Below, one piece after another: positions 36,791 through 44,842 of a DNA stretch of 64,000 nt; position 1 is the stretch's first letter; each line of letters starts with the position of its first letter. The position numbers and the translations under genes are program-made. The stretch is taken from positions 62,001 to 126,000 of the forward strand of contig DVFP01000027.1 of the NCBI GenBank assembly GCA_018713145.1, given 5' to 3'. The notes below the pieces were generated by a model. It ran no database searches. It worked only from the letters and a program-made list of their open reading frames with translations, and was not told the DNA's origin. Source of the DNA: Candidatus Scybalocola faecavium (lineage in GTDB: Bacteria > Bacillota > Clostridia > Lachnospirales > Lachnospiraceae).

Positions 36791-36892
36791 TCCTCTTATT
36801 GTTCGAATTACTCGCTCAGGTTGGCACCTTCCATGACAGGGGTTGCCGCAATTTCTCAGATCCTTGGTCTCCATTGCTCTGAATAAGAGAGT
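36791..36892 (-). promoter_or_regulatory. SAM-I (S-box) riboswitch aptamer
   Basis: On the minus strand P1 is CTCTTATT paired with AATAAGAG, and the S-box landmarks are in order: CAGAG, TGGAG, the kink-turn and core GCGGCAACC, the AAGGTGCCAACCTG region and GAACAATAAGAGG before P1 closes. This matches the SAM-I class, which terminates transcription when SAM is bound. It fills the gap between the murA stop and metK. Confidence 0.9.
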
Positions 36893-36898
36893 TTTGCA

Positions 36899-38191
36899 TT
36901 ATCCTATTTTTAATCGAAACTTTTGTGCTTCCTTTTCGCTGTTGACCTTTTCGATCATACCGCCAAGAGAACGAAGCTTTCCCTCAAAGTTTTCATATCC
37001 CCGCTGAATATAATGAATATCATCAACGGTCGTATATCCTTCTGCCGCCAGTCCGGCAATGACCAGCGCTGCTCCGGCACGAAGATCCGGGGCTGTTACC
37101 TTTGCCCCCCGATATTCCTTAACGCCTGTTACAAAAGCCGTATTTCCTTCCACTTTAATATTGCTTCCCATACGGGCCAGCTCATCCACATATTTAAAAC
37201 GGTTTTCAAAAATACTTTCTGTAACAATACTTGTACCATCTGACAGTCCCAGGGCAATAAGGATCTGGGGCTGCATATCGGTAGGAAATCCCGGATAAGG
37301 CAGTGTTTTAATATTTGTAGGATGACATCGGCGGGTAGAAACCACGCGGACCGCATCATCAGACTCCTCAATCTGAGCGCCCATTTCCAGCAGCTTTGCA
37401 GTAATGGATTCCAGATGCTTGGGGATGACATTTTTCACTGTAATATCCCCTTTGGTAGCTACAGCCGCACACATAAAAGTTCCGGCCTCGATCTGATCCG
37501 GAATAATGGCATATTCCGTACCTTTAAACCGACTGACACCCCGGATGCGGATCACATCTGTTCCCGCGCCTTTAATGTCTGCACCCATGCTATTAAGGAA
37601 ATTGGCCACATCCACAATGTGAGGTTCCTTTGCTGCGTTTTCCAGCACAGTACGGCCTTCCGCCATAGAAGCGGCCATCATGACATTAATGGTAGCTCCC
37701 ACAGTAACAACGTCAAAATAAATATGTGCGCCTACCAGACGATCTGCCTCTGCCATGATCATGCCATTTTCAATGCTTACCTTGGCTCCTAATGCCCTAA
37801 AGCCTTTAATGTGCTGGTCAATGGGCCGGCTTCCAATAGCGCAGCCTCCCGGGAGAGCAACCTGGGCCTTTTTATATTTTCCCAAAAGAGCGCCGAGAAG
37901 ATAGTAAGACGCCCGGATCTTCCGGATAAAACCGTCATCAATACAAAGGGACTGAATATTTGCACCATTTATCTTAACTGTATTACCGTCAACACGATGG
38001 ACTTTGGCTCCAATGGAAGAAATTGCCTGCAGCAGAATATTGGTGTCGTTCACATTCGGCATATTTTCAATTAAAACATCTTCATTGGACATCACCGCAG
38101 CAGCAAGGATACCTAAAGCTGCGTTTTTTGCACCGCCGATATTAACTTCGCCAACCAGAGGGTTGCCGCCTTTTATAATATATTGTTCCAT
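36899..38191 (-). CDS. murA: UDP-N-acetylglucosamine 1-carboxyvinyltransferase
   Basis: 430 residues from the ATG at 38191 (AGAGGTG seven bases upstream; starts MEQYIIKGGNPLVGEVNIGG like other MurA). The open frame extends 56 codons upstream, but that part translates a GC-rich repeat, lacks an RBS and should not be annotated. MurA moves enolpyruvate from PEP to UDP-GlcNAc, the first committed wall step. LPGGCAIGSRPIDQHI carries the catalytic Cys targeted by fosfomycin, and PYPGFPTDMQPQ holds the conserved Asp. Its promoter is at 38413-38386. Confidence 0.97.
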   Translation of the reverse strand: MEQYIIKGGNPLVGEVNIGGAKNAALGILAAAVMSNEDVLIENMPNVNDTNILLQAISSIGAKVHRVDGNTVKINGANIQSLCIDDGFIRKIRASYYLLGALLGKYKKAQVALPGGCAIGSRPIDQHIKGFRALGAKVSIENGMIMAEADRLVGAHIYFDVVTVGATINVMMAASMAEGRTVLENAAKEPHIVDVANFLNSMGADIKGAGTDVIRIRGVSRFKGTEYAIIPDQIEAGTFMCAAVATKGDITVKNVIPKHLESITAKLLEMGAQIEESDDAVRVVSTRRCHPTNIKTLPYPGFPTDMQPQILIALGLSDGTSIVTESIFENRFKYVDELARMGSNIKVEGNTAFVTGVKEYRGAKVTAPDLRAGAALVIAGLAAEGYTTVDDIHYIQRGYENFEGKLRSLGGMIEKVNSEKEAQKFRLKIG

Positions 38192-38215
38192 TGCACACCT
38201 CTTAATATTTCTAGG

Positions 38216-38362
38216 CCTTGGCCCGATGCCATACCCTAAGGCTTTCGCCCCAGGTCGCCGGGCTCGACTTCGCGCTTCGCGCTCAGTCACGGGCGTTCGC
38301 CCGATGCTTTGGCTAAGATAAGAATATGCCTGCAAGCAGTCAATTCTTATCTTTTCCAAAGC
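38216..38362. repeat. Palindromic leader element, family D (murA leader)
   Basis: A nested hairpin GCTTTGG + AAGATAAGAAT (38306-38325) with ATTCTTATCTT + CCAAAGC (38343-38362), next to a GC-rich block containing CGCGCTTCGCGC, GGGCGTTCGCCC and two GCATCGGGC copies on the minus strand. It occupies the murA leader right after the predicted start near 38379. Its translation (for example REARSRARRPGAKALGYG) resembles spurious peptides I recall from Lachnospiraceae annotations, suggesting a dispersed repeat. Confidence 0.6.
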
Positions 38363-38385
38363 GCCCTGCTCTTTGCCTAATGGAT

Positions 38386-38413
38386 ATTATACCATATAAG
38401 TGGGATTTGTAAA
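38386..38413 (-). promoter_or_regulatory. Predicted sigma-A promoter of murA
   Basis: Minus strand TTTACA (38413-38408), 16 bases, TATAAT (38391-38386) with an extended -10 (TGG before TATAAT). Confidence 0.75.
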
Positions 38414-38442
38414 TTAGTTTTTAAATTTTTATTAACGAAAAT

Positions 38443-38483
38443 CAAGCGGGGAGGCCTGGAAATATTTGGCGTTTCCCCGCTTG
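38443..38483. terminator. Terminator of aroK-yfhO
   Basis: CAAGCGGGGA (38443-38452) pairs with TCCCCGCTTG (38474-38483); T runs flank both sides. Confidence 0.75.
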
Positions 38484-38487
38484 TTTT

Positions 38488-41109
38488 TTAAATTGTTACA
38501 ACTTTATTGCTTTGATTTTTCTTTTTCTGTATTCTCAGGATCAAAACAGCAAATATCAGACAGCTTCCAGCTGTAAGGATAAAACCGGGAATGAAACCGG
38601 TTGGCATGTAGGTCATTTCTACGGTATGTGTGCCCTGGGTTAGATGGATATACATAAGGGAACCGTTAATGGATTCCGGTTCAACCTTTTTCCCGTCAAC
38701 CGTCACTGTCCATCCGCTGTCATAAGGGATGGAGGTGAACATGATCCCATCCTCTCCGGCTGTAATGGTGCCTGAAATGCGGGTATCGGAAAATTCATGG
38801 ATCTCCCAGGTGTTCCGGCTTACAGTGTTATAAAATTCCTCAAAGACCTGAGGATCGTAGGTAAACATATAAAGCTCCACTGTGCCGCTGGAATGATCGC
38901 TGTCCGTGACAAATTCCAGCTCAATATGGCCCTCATTGCCCAGCTCTACTAAATGGCCTCTGGTATCCGAATAAGTTTTTACAGAATCATTCCGGCTCAC
39001 CTTCAGGCTGTCACAATTCCCGGCGCGATAATAAATATACCGGGTCTGTCCATCGGTTATATCCATCGTGAGCTTTAAGCTGGCCTCATCCCCGGAATTT
39101 TCTTTCGTATAAGAAAACTGGCCATTTCCCAGATCCGACAGATCGCAGCCCTCTCCTACAAGCCCGCTAAAGGACGTATCCTGAAACAGCAAATCTTGTG
39201 TTCCCGTCGTTTTCTGAACAAAATCATTTAAAACATAAGGTGGAAGGCTTCTGTTATAATCCCAGTCTGCATACGCATCATCCACCATAAAACCTAAAGA
39301 CAGGGCATATGGATTTTCATAAAGGCTCTGACTGCCTGACGTCGTTACATAATCAAAGGTACGGATCTTCTCCACCTGATCTGTGGCTAAAAGATATTTT
39401 ATGGCAAAAATACTGTCTGTCAATGGGGTGGCGCCTACATAGCTGTATTTGTTGGTTGCTTCAAAATATCCTACCTTGCCCATCAGGTCATTGATAGAAG
39501 CGCCCATGGTGGAAGCAAACAGAGAAACCCCGGGCAGATCCAGCCACATATTATTATTTCTGGCACTGAAAGAATCCAGCTCCATACGGTAAAAATCTCC
39601 ATTTTCCCGGGACCGGGCCACTTCCTTCAGCTCCTTTGCCGATTCCAGATACTGATTATAGGAGGTGCGGTTAATGCTGCCGTTCTGGCACAATCCATAA
39701 ATACTGTTTCCCGCAACCTCCACAGTAATAAGCACCATAGCTGCCCCTCGAAAAAAGCTCCGCCGGGCCCCACAGCCTTTATACAAACACATCCATATAA
39801 AATACAAAAGCAGCAATAGCTCTGTAATGATATAAGAATACATTTCCAGATCCACATCCGGATCCAGCCAGCACCACAGGACAAGCCCCTGAAGCAGGAC
39901 AAAAGACAGAAAATACTGCCAAAACTTTAACTTTCTCAGCCTTAAGATCACCTCATAAGCCATGGTCAGGGCCAGGAACGCATAAATAAATGTAAAACGG
40001 GCCGGCAGACTGTTGGGAAAGTGGAAACCATGCCAAATATAGTCCAGGATTCTGAAATTGGTGCTAAACAGTAAAAATATGAGCAGGCCAAGCTTGAGCA
40101 GGCGCACCCCCAATGGGATCCCCTTGCAGAAAATATACAGGATGACCAGCAGCATAGTAAAAACCCCAAAATAAAGGTTCGGGTCGCCGCTAAGGTCTGT
40201 AGGTTTTGCAAAGGCAAACTGCTGGCTTAGCAGCTCTGTAAAACTGTGATAAAACTCGATCTCTGTAGGAAATTCCGAATTTGCCGAGTTGGACACAGCT
40301 AAAGCTGACAGAGTCGGCAGCACCAGCACACCGCTGGCTGCTCCCGCCAGCACAGAATAGCCGGCAAATTGGAAGCCCCTCTTAAAAAACAGGCCTACAG
40401 ACTTTTTTCTTACCTGGGCAAAGGCTGCAAAAAAATAAAGGATCAGAAAAATACACACCATGATAGCAATGTAATAATTGCTGATAATGGATAACGCCAG
40501 CATCCCTGCGTATAAAAGCCCCCGTCCGGTCCTGACCATCCGCTCCAGGCCTAAAATAACCAAGGGCAGAAGAACCAGACAATCCAGCCACATAATATTC
40601 CAGTTATAGCCCAAAACCCATCCGCACAAGGCGTAAAACAAAGCAAAATACACAATGGAAATATTATATCTGCCAAACCGCTTTCTTATATAATAGGCGA
40701 AGGCTGTGCTTGCCAAAGCGATCTTAAGCATTAAAATAAAGGTAAAACCTTCCAGCAAAAGCCCTCTTGGAAACAGCAGGAGCAAAACATTCAGCGGACT
40801 TGCCAGATAATAGGCCACAATGGCCCAGAAATTCATCCCCAGACCGCCGGTAAAGCTGTAAAACAGACTGTCCCCGCCCCAGATCTTCCGATAAAACTCA
40901 GAAAAAAATGGCGCATACTGGTGATAGGAATCAATGATCTGCACTTGCCGGTCTCCAAAAGGATAAACCCCTAAAGCAATATACGCTGCGCTTAAAATTA
41001 AAAGAGGCAAAATAAATGCCATCAGATAATACCTGTTCCTGCAGATCCACCGCCCAAAAGACGTATGTTCATAGAAGCTCTGCAGGAAGCTTCTGACTTT
41101 AAGGCTCAT
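38488..41109 (-). CDS. YfhO-family membrane protein
   Basis: 873 residues. After a short cytosolic start come about a dozen membrane helices (RYYLMAFILPLLILSAAYIA through FFRGAAMVLITVEVAGNSIY), then an extracytoplasmic domain of about 330 residues and a last C-terminal helix (GFIPGFILTAGSCLIFAVLI). The motif GVYPFGDRQVQIIDSYHQYA and YSFTGGLGMNF are characteristic of YfhO (GT-C-like fold), some members of which glycosylate lipoteichoic acid. Substrate here is unknown. Its ATG overlaps the aroK stop (ATGA). Confidence 0.9.
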   Translation of the reverse strand: MSLKVRSFLQSFYEHTSFGRWICRNRYYLMAFILPLLILSAAYIALGVYPFGDRQVQIIDSYHQYAPFFSEFYRKIWGGDSLFYSFTGGLGMNFWAIVAYYLASPLNVLLLLFPRGLLLEGFTFILMLKIALASTAFAYYIRKRFGRYNISIVYFALFYALCGWVLGYNWNIMWLDCLVLLPLVILGLERMVRTGRGLLYAGMLALSIISNYYIAIMVCIFLILYFFAAFAQVRKKSVGLFFKRGFQFAGYSVLAGAASGVLVLPTLSALAVSNSANSEFPTEIEFYHSFTELLSQQFAFAKPTDLSGDPNLYFGVFTMLLVILYIFCKGIPLGVRLLKLGLLIFLLFSTNFRILDYIWHGFHFPNSLPARFTFIYAFLALTMAYEVILRLRKLKFWQYFLSFVLLQGLVLWCWLDPDVDLEMYSYIITELLLLLYFIWMCLYKGCGARRSFFRGAAMVLITVEVAGNSIYGLCQNGSINRTSYNQYLESAKELKEVARSRENGDFYRMELDSFSARNNNMWLDLPGVSLFASTMGASINDLMGKVGYFEATNKYSYVGATPLTDSIFAIKYLLATDQVEKIRTFDYVTTSGSQSLYENPYALSLGFMVDDAYADWDYNRSLPPYVLNDFVQKTTGTQDLLFQDTSFSGLVGEGCDLSDLGNGQFSYTKENSGDEASLKLTMDITDGQTRYIYYRAGNCDSLKVSRNDSVKTYSDTRGHLVELGNEGHIELEFVTDSDHSSGTVELYMFTYDPQVFEEFYNTVSRNTWEIHEFSDTRISGTITAGEDGIMFTSIPYDSGWTVTVDGKKVEPESINGSLMYIHLTQGTHTVEMTYMPTGFIPGFILTAGSCLIFAVLILRIQKKKNQSNKVVTI

Positions 41110-41621
41110 ACTTCTCCTTCCATGCGGCGGACCACAGCCTTTCGGATCTTTTCAATCGCCTCCTCAATGGTCAGGCCGTCTACATTCACAGTAATATCCG
41201 CATATTTCTCATATAACGGGCAGCGCTCCTTATACAGATCCAAAAGACTGCTGCCCTTTTTAATCACAACGCCTCTCTGGTTCAGATCACCAAGACGTCT
41301 TTTTAAGTTTTCGTAAGACAGCTGTATGTAAACGATCAGTCCTTCTTTTCCTAAAGCCTCCATAGCCTCGCTTCCATAAACCACGCTGCCGCCGGTAGCG
41401 ATCACATGATCCTGAACATGTATATCCCTATTTACCTGGTTTTCAATGGCTATAAAGCCATCTATTCCGTAAAGGGAGATCAGCTCATGGAGCACTTTTC
41501 CTTCCTGTTTCTGAATCAGCAGATCAGAATCCGTAAACTGATAGCCTAATATTTTTGCCAGGACTACCCCGATGGTACTCTTTCCGGCCCCCGGCATGCC
41601 AATTAATACGATATTTTTCAT
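41106..41621 (-). CDS. aroK: Shikimate kinase
   Basis: 171 residues from the ATG at 41621 (GGGAG nine bases upstream). It phosphorylates shikimate in aromatic amino-acid synthesis. Walker A is LIGMPGAGKSTIGVVLAKIL at about 5-24; DSDLLIQKQ (about 32-40) gives the shikimate-binding Asp, and VIATGGSVVY the conserved GG motif. No other aro gene is nearby; it is coupled to yfhO. A promoter lies at 41751-41723 and a family B palindrome in the leader. Confidence 0.92.
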   Translation of the reverse strand: MKNIVLIGMPGAGKSTIGVVLAKILGYQFTDSDLLIQKQEGKVLHELISLYGIDGFIAIENQVNRDIHVQDHVIATGGSVVYGSEAMEALGKEGLIVYIQLSYENLKRRLGDLNQRGVVIKKGSSLLDLYKERCPLYEKYADITVNVDGLTIEEAIEKIRKAVVRRMEGEV

Positions 41622-41649
41622 AGACTTCATCTCCCGCAAAAACTAACGC

Positions 41650-41712
41650 CGGAAACAACAGGTGTTTCCGACTGCCAAAAGTTACTGTTTACTGGCTTGC
41701 CAGTGAGCAGTA
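41650..41712. repeat. Double-hairpin element, family B, copy 2 (aroK leader)
   Basis: CGGAAACA/TGTTTCCG (41650-41670) then TTACTGTTTACTGGC-TT-GCCAGTGAGCAGTAA arms (41682-41712). Same two hairpins in the same order as copy 1 read on the other strand. The copy starts directly after the predicted aroK start near 41716. Confidence 0.75.
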
Positions 41713-41722
41713 ATTCGTAATC

Positions 41723-41751
41723 ATTGTATCACTAAGAAAATTGAAACTCAA
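41723..41751 (-). promoter_or_regulatory. Predicted sigma-A promoter of aroK-yfhO
   Basis: Minus strand TTGAGT (41751-41746), 17 bases, TACAAT (41728-41723). It is back-to-back with the dinB promoter, their -35 boxes three bases apart. Confidence 0.65.
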
Positions 41752-41754
41752 CTA

Positions 41755-41783
41755 TTTACACAATAATTTCAAACTTTTATAAT
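41755..41783 (+). promoter_or_regulatory. Predicted sigma-A promoter of dinB
   Basis: TTTACA (41755-41760), 17 bases, TATAAT (41778-41783). No Firmicutes LexA box (CGAAC-N4-GTTCG type) was seen. Confidence 0.75.
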
Positions 41784-41820
41784 AATAGAAAATGATAATA
41801 CCACGGAGGCGGGGACAAAG

Positions 41821-43017
41821 TTGAAAAAGATCATTTTTCACATTGATGTAAACAGCGCATATTTAAGCTGGACTGCCGTAGAACGGCAAAAAAGAGGCGG
41901 GCCGGATACTCTGGACATACGCACCATTCCTGCCATTATCGGCGGGGATATTTCAAAGCGCCGGGGCGTTGTCCTGGCCAAGTCCATTCCGGCAAAAAAG
42001 TACGGGATCATTACCGGCGAACCGGTGGTAGATGCTTTTAAAAAATGTCCCCAGCTAAAATCCTATGCTCCGGACCACAAACTTTATGCCAGATACAGTC
42101 AGGCCATGATCAGCCTTCTTAAAGAATATTCGCCTGTGATCAGCCAGTACAGCATTGATGAGTGCTTTATGGAATATGTGCCGATTCCCGGCGCTGCCTC
42201 CCCGGAGGAAGGCGCAAAACAGATTAAGGACCGTATACGCAACACCTTGGGATTTACAGTAAACATCGGTATTTCCACCAATCATCTCCTGGCAAAAATG
42301 GCTTCGGATTTTAAAAAGCCGGACCTGGTCCACACGCTGTATCCTGATGAGATCCCCCAAAAAATGTGGCCCCTGCCTATAGAAGATCTTTTTATGGTCG
42401 GCCGCTCCAGCGCTAAAAAGCTGCGGCTCCTTGGCATACGCACCATTGGAGATCTGGCCCAAACAGATCCCAAGATCATTGTCTCCCACTTAAAAAGCCA
42501 TGGTCAGACCATATGGGAATATGCCAACGGTATTGAAACGGCTCCCATTGACACCCGTTCCAAACGGGATGCCAAGGGCATCGGAAATTCCACCACTATT
42601 TCCTTTGATGTCACTGACCGGCAGACGGCCTGCCATTTTCTCATGGAACTGGCAGAATCTGTTTCCCGCCGTCTGCGGCAGCATCACCTGGCTGCAGGCA
42701 TGGTCAGTGTCGAAATCAAGTACAGCACTTTTGATCAGGCCTCTCACCAGACCGGACTTTTGACTCCTTCCAACGGCACTCAGACCATTTATGATACAGC
42801 CTGCCGTCTGTTTGATGAGCTGTGGAACGGCAGCGCCATCCGCCTGCTTGGTATCCGCACCTCCAAGCTTTCCTCAGATACCATCCGGCAGTTAAGCATT
42901 TTCGATGATCCGGCAAGTGAAAAACAGCAAAAACTGGATCACGCTCTGGACCACATCCGTCAAAAGTTCGGAGACAGCTCAGTGATCCGGGCCAGCCAGA
43001 TGAAAAGCAAAGACTAA
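41821..43017 (+). CDS. dinB: DNA polymerase IV
   Basis: 398 residues, starting at a TTG with GGAGGCGGGG upstream. Y-family translesion polymerase. Catalytic motifs: FHIDVNSAYLSWTAVE at the N-terminus and QYSIDECFMEYVP at about 101-113 with the metal-binding Asp and Glu. IGISTNHLLAKMASDFKKPD continues the palm, followed by a helix-hairpin-helix (LRLLGIRTIGDLAQTD) and the little-finger domain. There is no clear C-terminal QLxLF clamp motif, but RQLSIFDDP near the end is a good candidate (QLSIF). Confidence 0.95.
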   Translation: MKKIIFHIDVNSAYLSWTAVERQKRGGPDTLDIRTIPAIIGGDISKRRGVVLAKSIPAKKYGIITGEPVVDAFKKCPQLKSYAPDHKLYARYSQAMISLLKEYSPVISQYSIDECFMEYVPIPGAASPEEGAKQIKDRIRNTLGFTVNIGISTNHLLAKMASDFKKPDLVHTLYPDEIPQKMWPLPIEDLFMVGRSSAKKLRLLGIRTIGDLAQTDPKIIVSHLKSHGQTIWEYANGIETAPIDTRSKRDAKGIGNSTTISFDVTDRQTACHFLMELAESVSRRLRQHHLAAGMVSVEIKYSTFDQASHQTGLLTPSNGTQTIYDTACRLFDELWNGSAIRLLGIRTSKLSSDTIRQLSIFDDPASEKQQKLDHALDHIRQKFGDSSVIRASQMKSKD

Positions 43018-43026
43018 AACCTCTGG

Positions 43027-43055
43027 TTTTCAAAACTGCAGATTTATGATACACT
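43027..43055 (+). promoter_or_regulatory. Possible promoter of the tandem pyrophosphatase genes
   Basis: TTTTCA (43027-43032), 17 bases, TACACT (43050-43055). A small hairpin TCCGGC-CTT-GCCGGA (43081-43095) lies in the leader. Confidence 0.5.
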
Positions 43056-43123
43056 GGAAATCAGAAAAAACCCGTTCATATCCGGCCTTGCCGGACTCTA
43101 TTTTAATATCAGGAGTTTATTTT

Positions 43124-44830
43124 ATGGATAAAAAGCATATTTATATTTTCGGCCATAAAAATCCGGACACTGATTCTATTTGTTCAGCAATCAGCTATGC
43201 TTATCTGAAAAATCAGATCGCCAGCCGGATGAAAGAAAATGATCCCGGGCTCAACGCCTTTGCCTACGCCCAGGAAAGCCAGCCGGATGTCGTTTATTCT
43301 CCCCGCCGGGCCGGCCAGTTAAACCCTGAAACCGAATATTTGTTAAAGCGGTTTAATACCCCCTCCCCGGTGTATATTAATGATGTGCGCGTCCAGGTTG
43401 GAGATATTAACGTGCGAAAGGTAGATGGGGTCACTGAAAATATTTCCCTGAAGCAGGCATGGACCATTATGCGTACTGTCAACATTGCCACCCTTCCGGT
43501 GCTGAATAAAGACAGGACGTTAAAAGGACTGATCACCATTGGAGACATTGCCCGGTCCTATATGGCCGTGTATGACAATACTATCCTTGGGAAATCCCAT
43601 ACCCCTTACGCCAACATTCTGGATGCCCTGGACGGGGAACTGATCACAGGAGATCCCAAAGGTATTGTCCAAAGGGGACGGGTGACGATCGGTACAGCTA
43701 CCACAGAACTGATCCGGGAACATATTGAGCCGGGAGATGTGATCATTTTAGGCAACCGTTATGAAACCCAGCTGTGCGCCATTGAGGAGCATGCCTCTCT
43801 CCTTATTGTATGTGAGGGATCTCCCATTTCCCGCACGATCCGAAAAATCGCCGAGCAAAATGGCAGCGCGATTATCAGCACTCATTTTGATACCTACACG
43901 GTAGCCCGACTGATCAACCAAAGCGTTCCCATCAGCTATTTTATGAAAAAAGATGACCTGGTCACCTTTAAGACCACGGACTTTATTGCCGAGATCAAAG
44001 GTACCATGCTCCAGAAGCGCCACAGAGACTTTCCGGTTCTCACCCCGAAAAAAAAGTTTGCAGGAATGATTTCCCGCCGTTCCCTCATCAACATGCCGGC
44101 TAAGCAGATCATCCTTGTAGACCATAATGAAATCGACCAGGCAGTCGATGGGATCCACGACGCTGAGGTGATTGAAATCGTAGACCACCATAAACTGGGC
44201 ACCGTAGAGACTATGAAGCCCATTTCCGTGAGAAACCAGCCGGTAGGCTGCACTGCCACCATTATTTATGAAATGTTTACGGAAAATAATATTGAGATCC
44301 CGGAAAATATTGCCGGACTATTGTGCGGAGCCATTATTTCCGATACCCTCTTATACCGGTCTCCTACCTGCACCCAGGAGGACAAAGACGCGGCAGAGGC
44401 GCTGGCTCAAATTGCCCAGGTGCAAACCCATGAACTGGCTCAGGCCATGTTTGCCGCAGGGAGCAATCTCCACTCAAAATCCGAGGAAGAGATCTTTTAT
44501 CAGGACTTTAAGCGCTTTACGGCAGGCACAGTGACCTTTGGGGTCGGACAGATCACTTCCATGGCTCAGGAAGAGCTGGATGAGATCAAAGCCCGGATGA
44601 TCCCCTATATGCATAAGGCAAAGAAAAACCACGATGTCGATATGGTCTTTTTCATGCTGACCAATATTATTAACGAATCCACCCAGCTGCTTTACTCTGA
44701 TGAGACAGCCCGGGAAGTAGCTGAGGCCAGCTTTATGGTTTCAGCAAAAGACGACCAGCTTTTCCTTTCCGGTGTGGTTTCCAGAAAAAAACAGCTGATT
44801 CCACGGCTTATGGCCACATTACAGCAATAG
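43124..44830 (+). CDS. Family II inorganic pyrophosphatase with CBS and DRTGG domains (copy 1)
   Basis: 568 residues from the ATG at 43124 (CAGGAG eight bases upstream). The N-terminal DHH motif IFGHKNPDTDSICSAISYAY carries metal-binding His and Asp; then come a CBS pair split by a DRTGG-like region (TVNIATLPVLNKDRTLKGLI, about 110-130; RHRDFPVLTPKKKFAGMI later), and the DHH/DHHA2 catalytic part (LVDHNE, VDHHKLG, NQPVGCTATIIYEMF, VVSRKKQLIP). In this family adenine nucleotides bind the CBS domains and tune pyrophosphate hydrolysis. A paralogue follows 12 bp downstream. Confidence 0.93.
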   Translation: MDKKHIYIFGHKNPDTDSICSAISYAYLKNQIASRMKENDPGLNAFAYAQESQPDVVYSPRRAGQLNPETEYLLKRFNTPSPVYINDVRVQVGDINVRKVDGVTENISLKQAWTIMRTVNIATLPVLNKDRTLKGLITIGDIARSYMAVYDNTILGKSHTPYANILDALDGELITGDPKGIVQRGRVTIGTATTELIREHIEPGDVIILGNRYETQLCAIEEHASLLIVCEGSPISRTIRKIAEQNGSAIISTHFDTYTVARLINQSVPISYFMKKDDLVTFKTTDFIAEIKGTMLQKRHRDFPVLTPKKKFAGMISRRSLINMPAKQIILVDHNEIDQAVDGIHDAEVIEIVDHHKLGTVETMKPISVRNQPVGCTATIIYEMFTENNIEIPENIAGLLCGAIISDTLLYRSPTCTQEDKDAAEALAQIAQVQTHELAQAMFAAGSNLHSKSEEEIFYQDFKRFTAGTVTFGVGQITSMAQEELDEIKARMIPYMHKAKKNHDVDMVFFMLTNIINESTQLLYSDETAREVAEASFMVSAKDDQLFLSGVVSRKKQLIPRLMATLQQ

Positions 44831-44842
44831 GAGGGAAGATCC

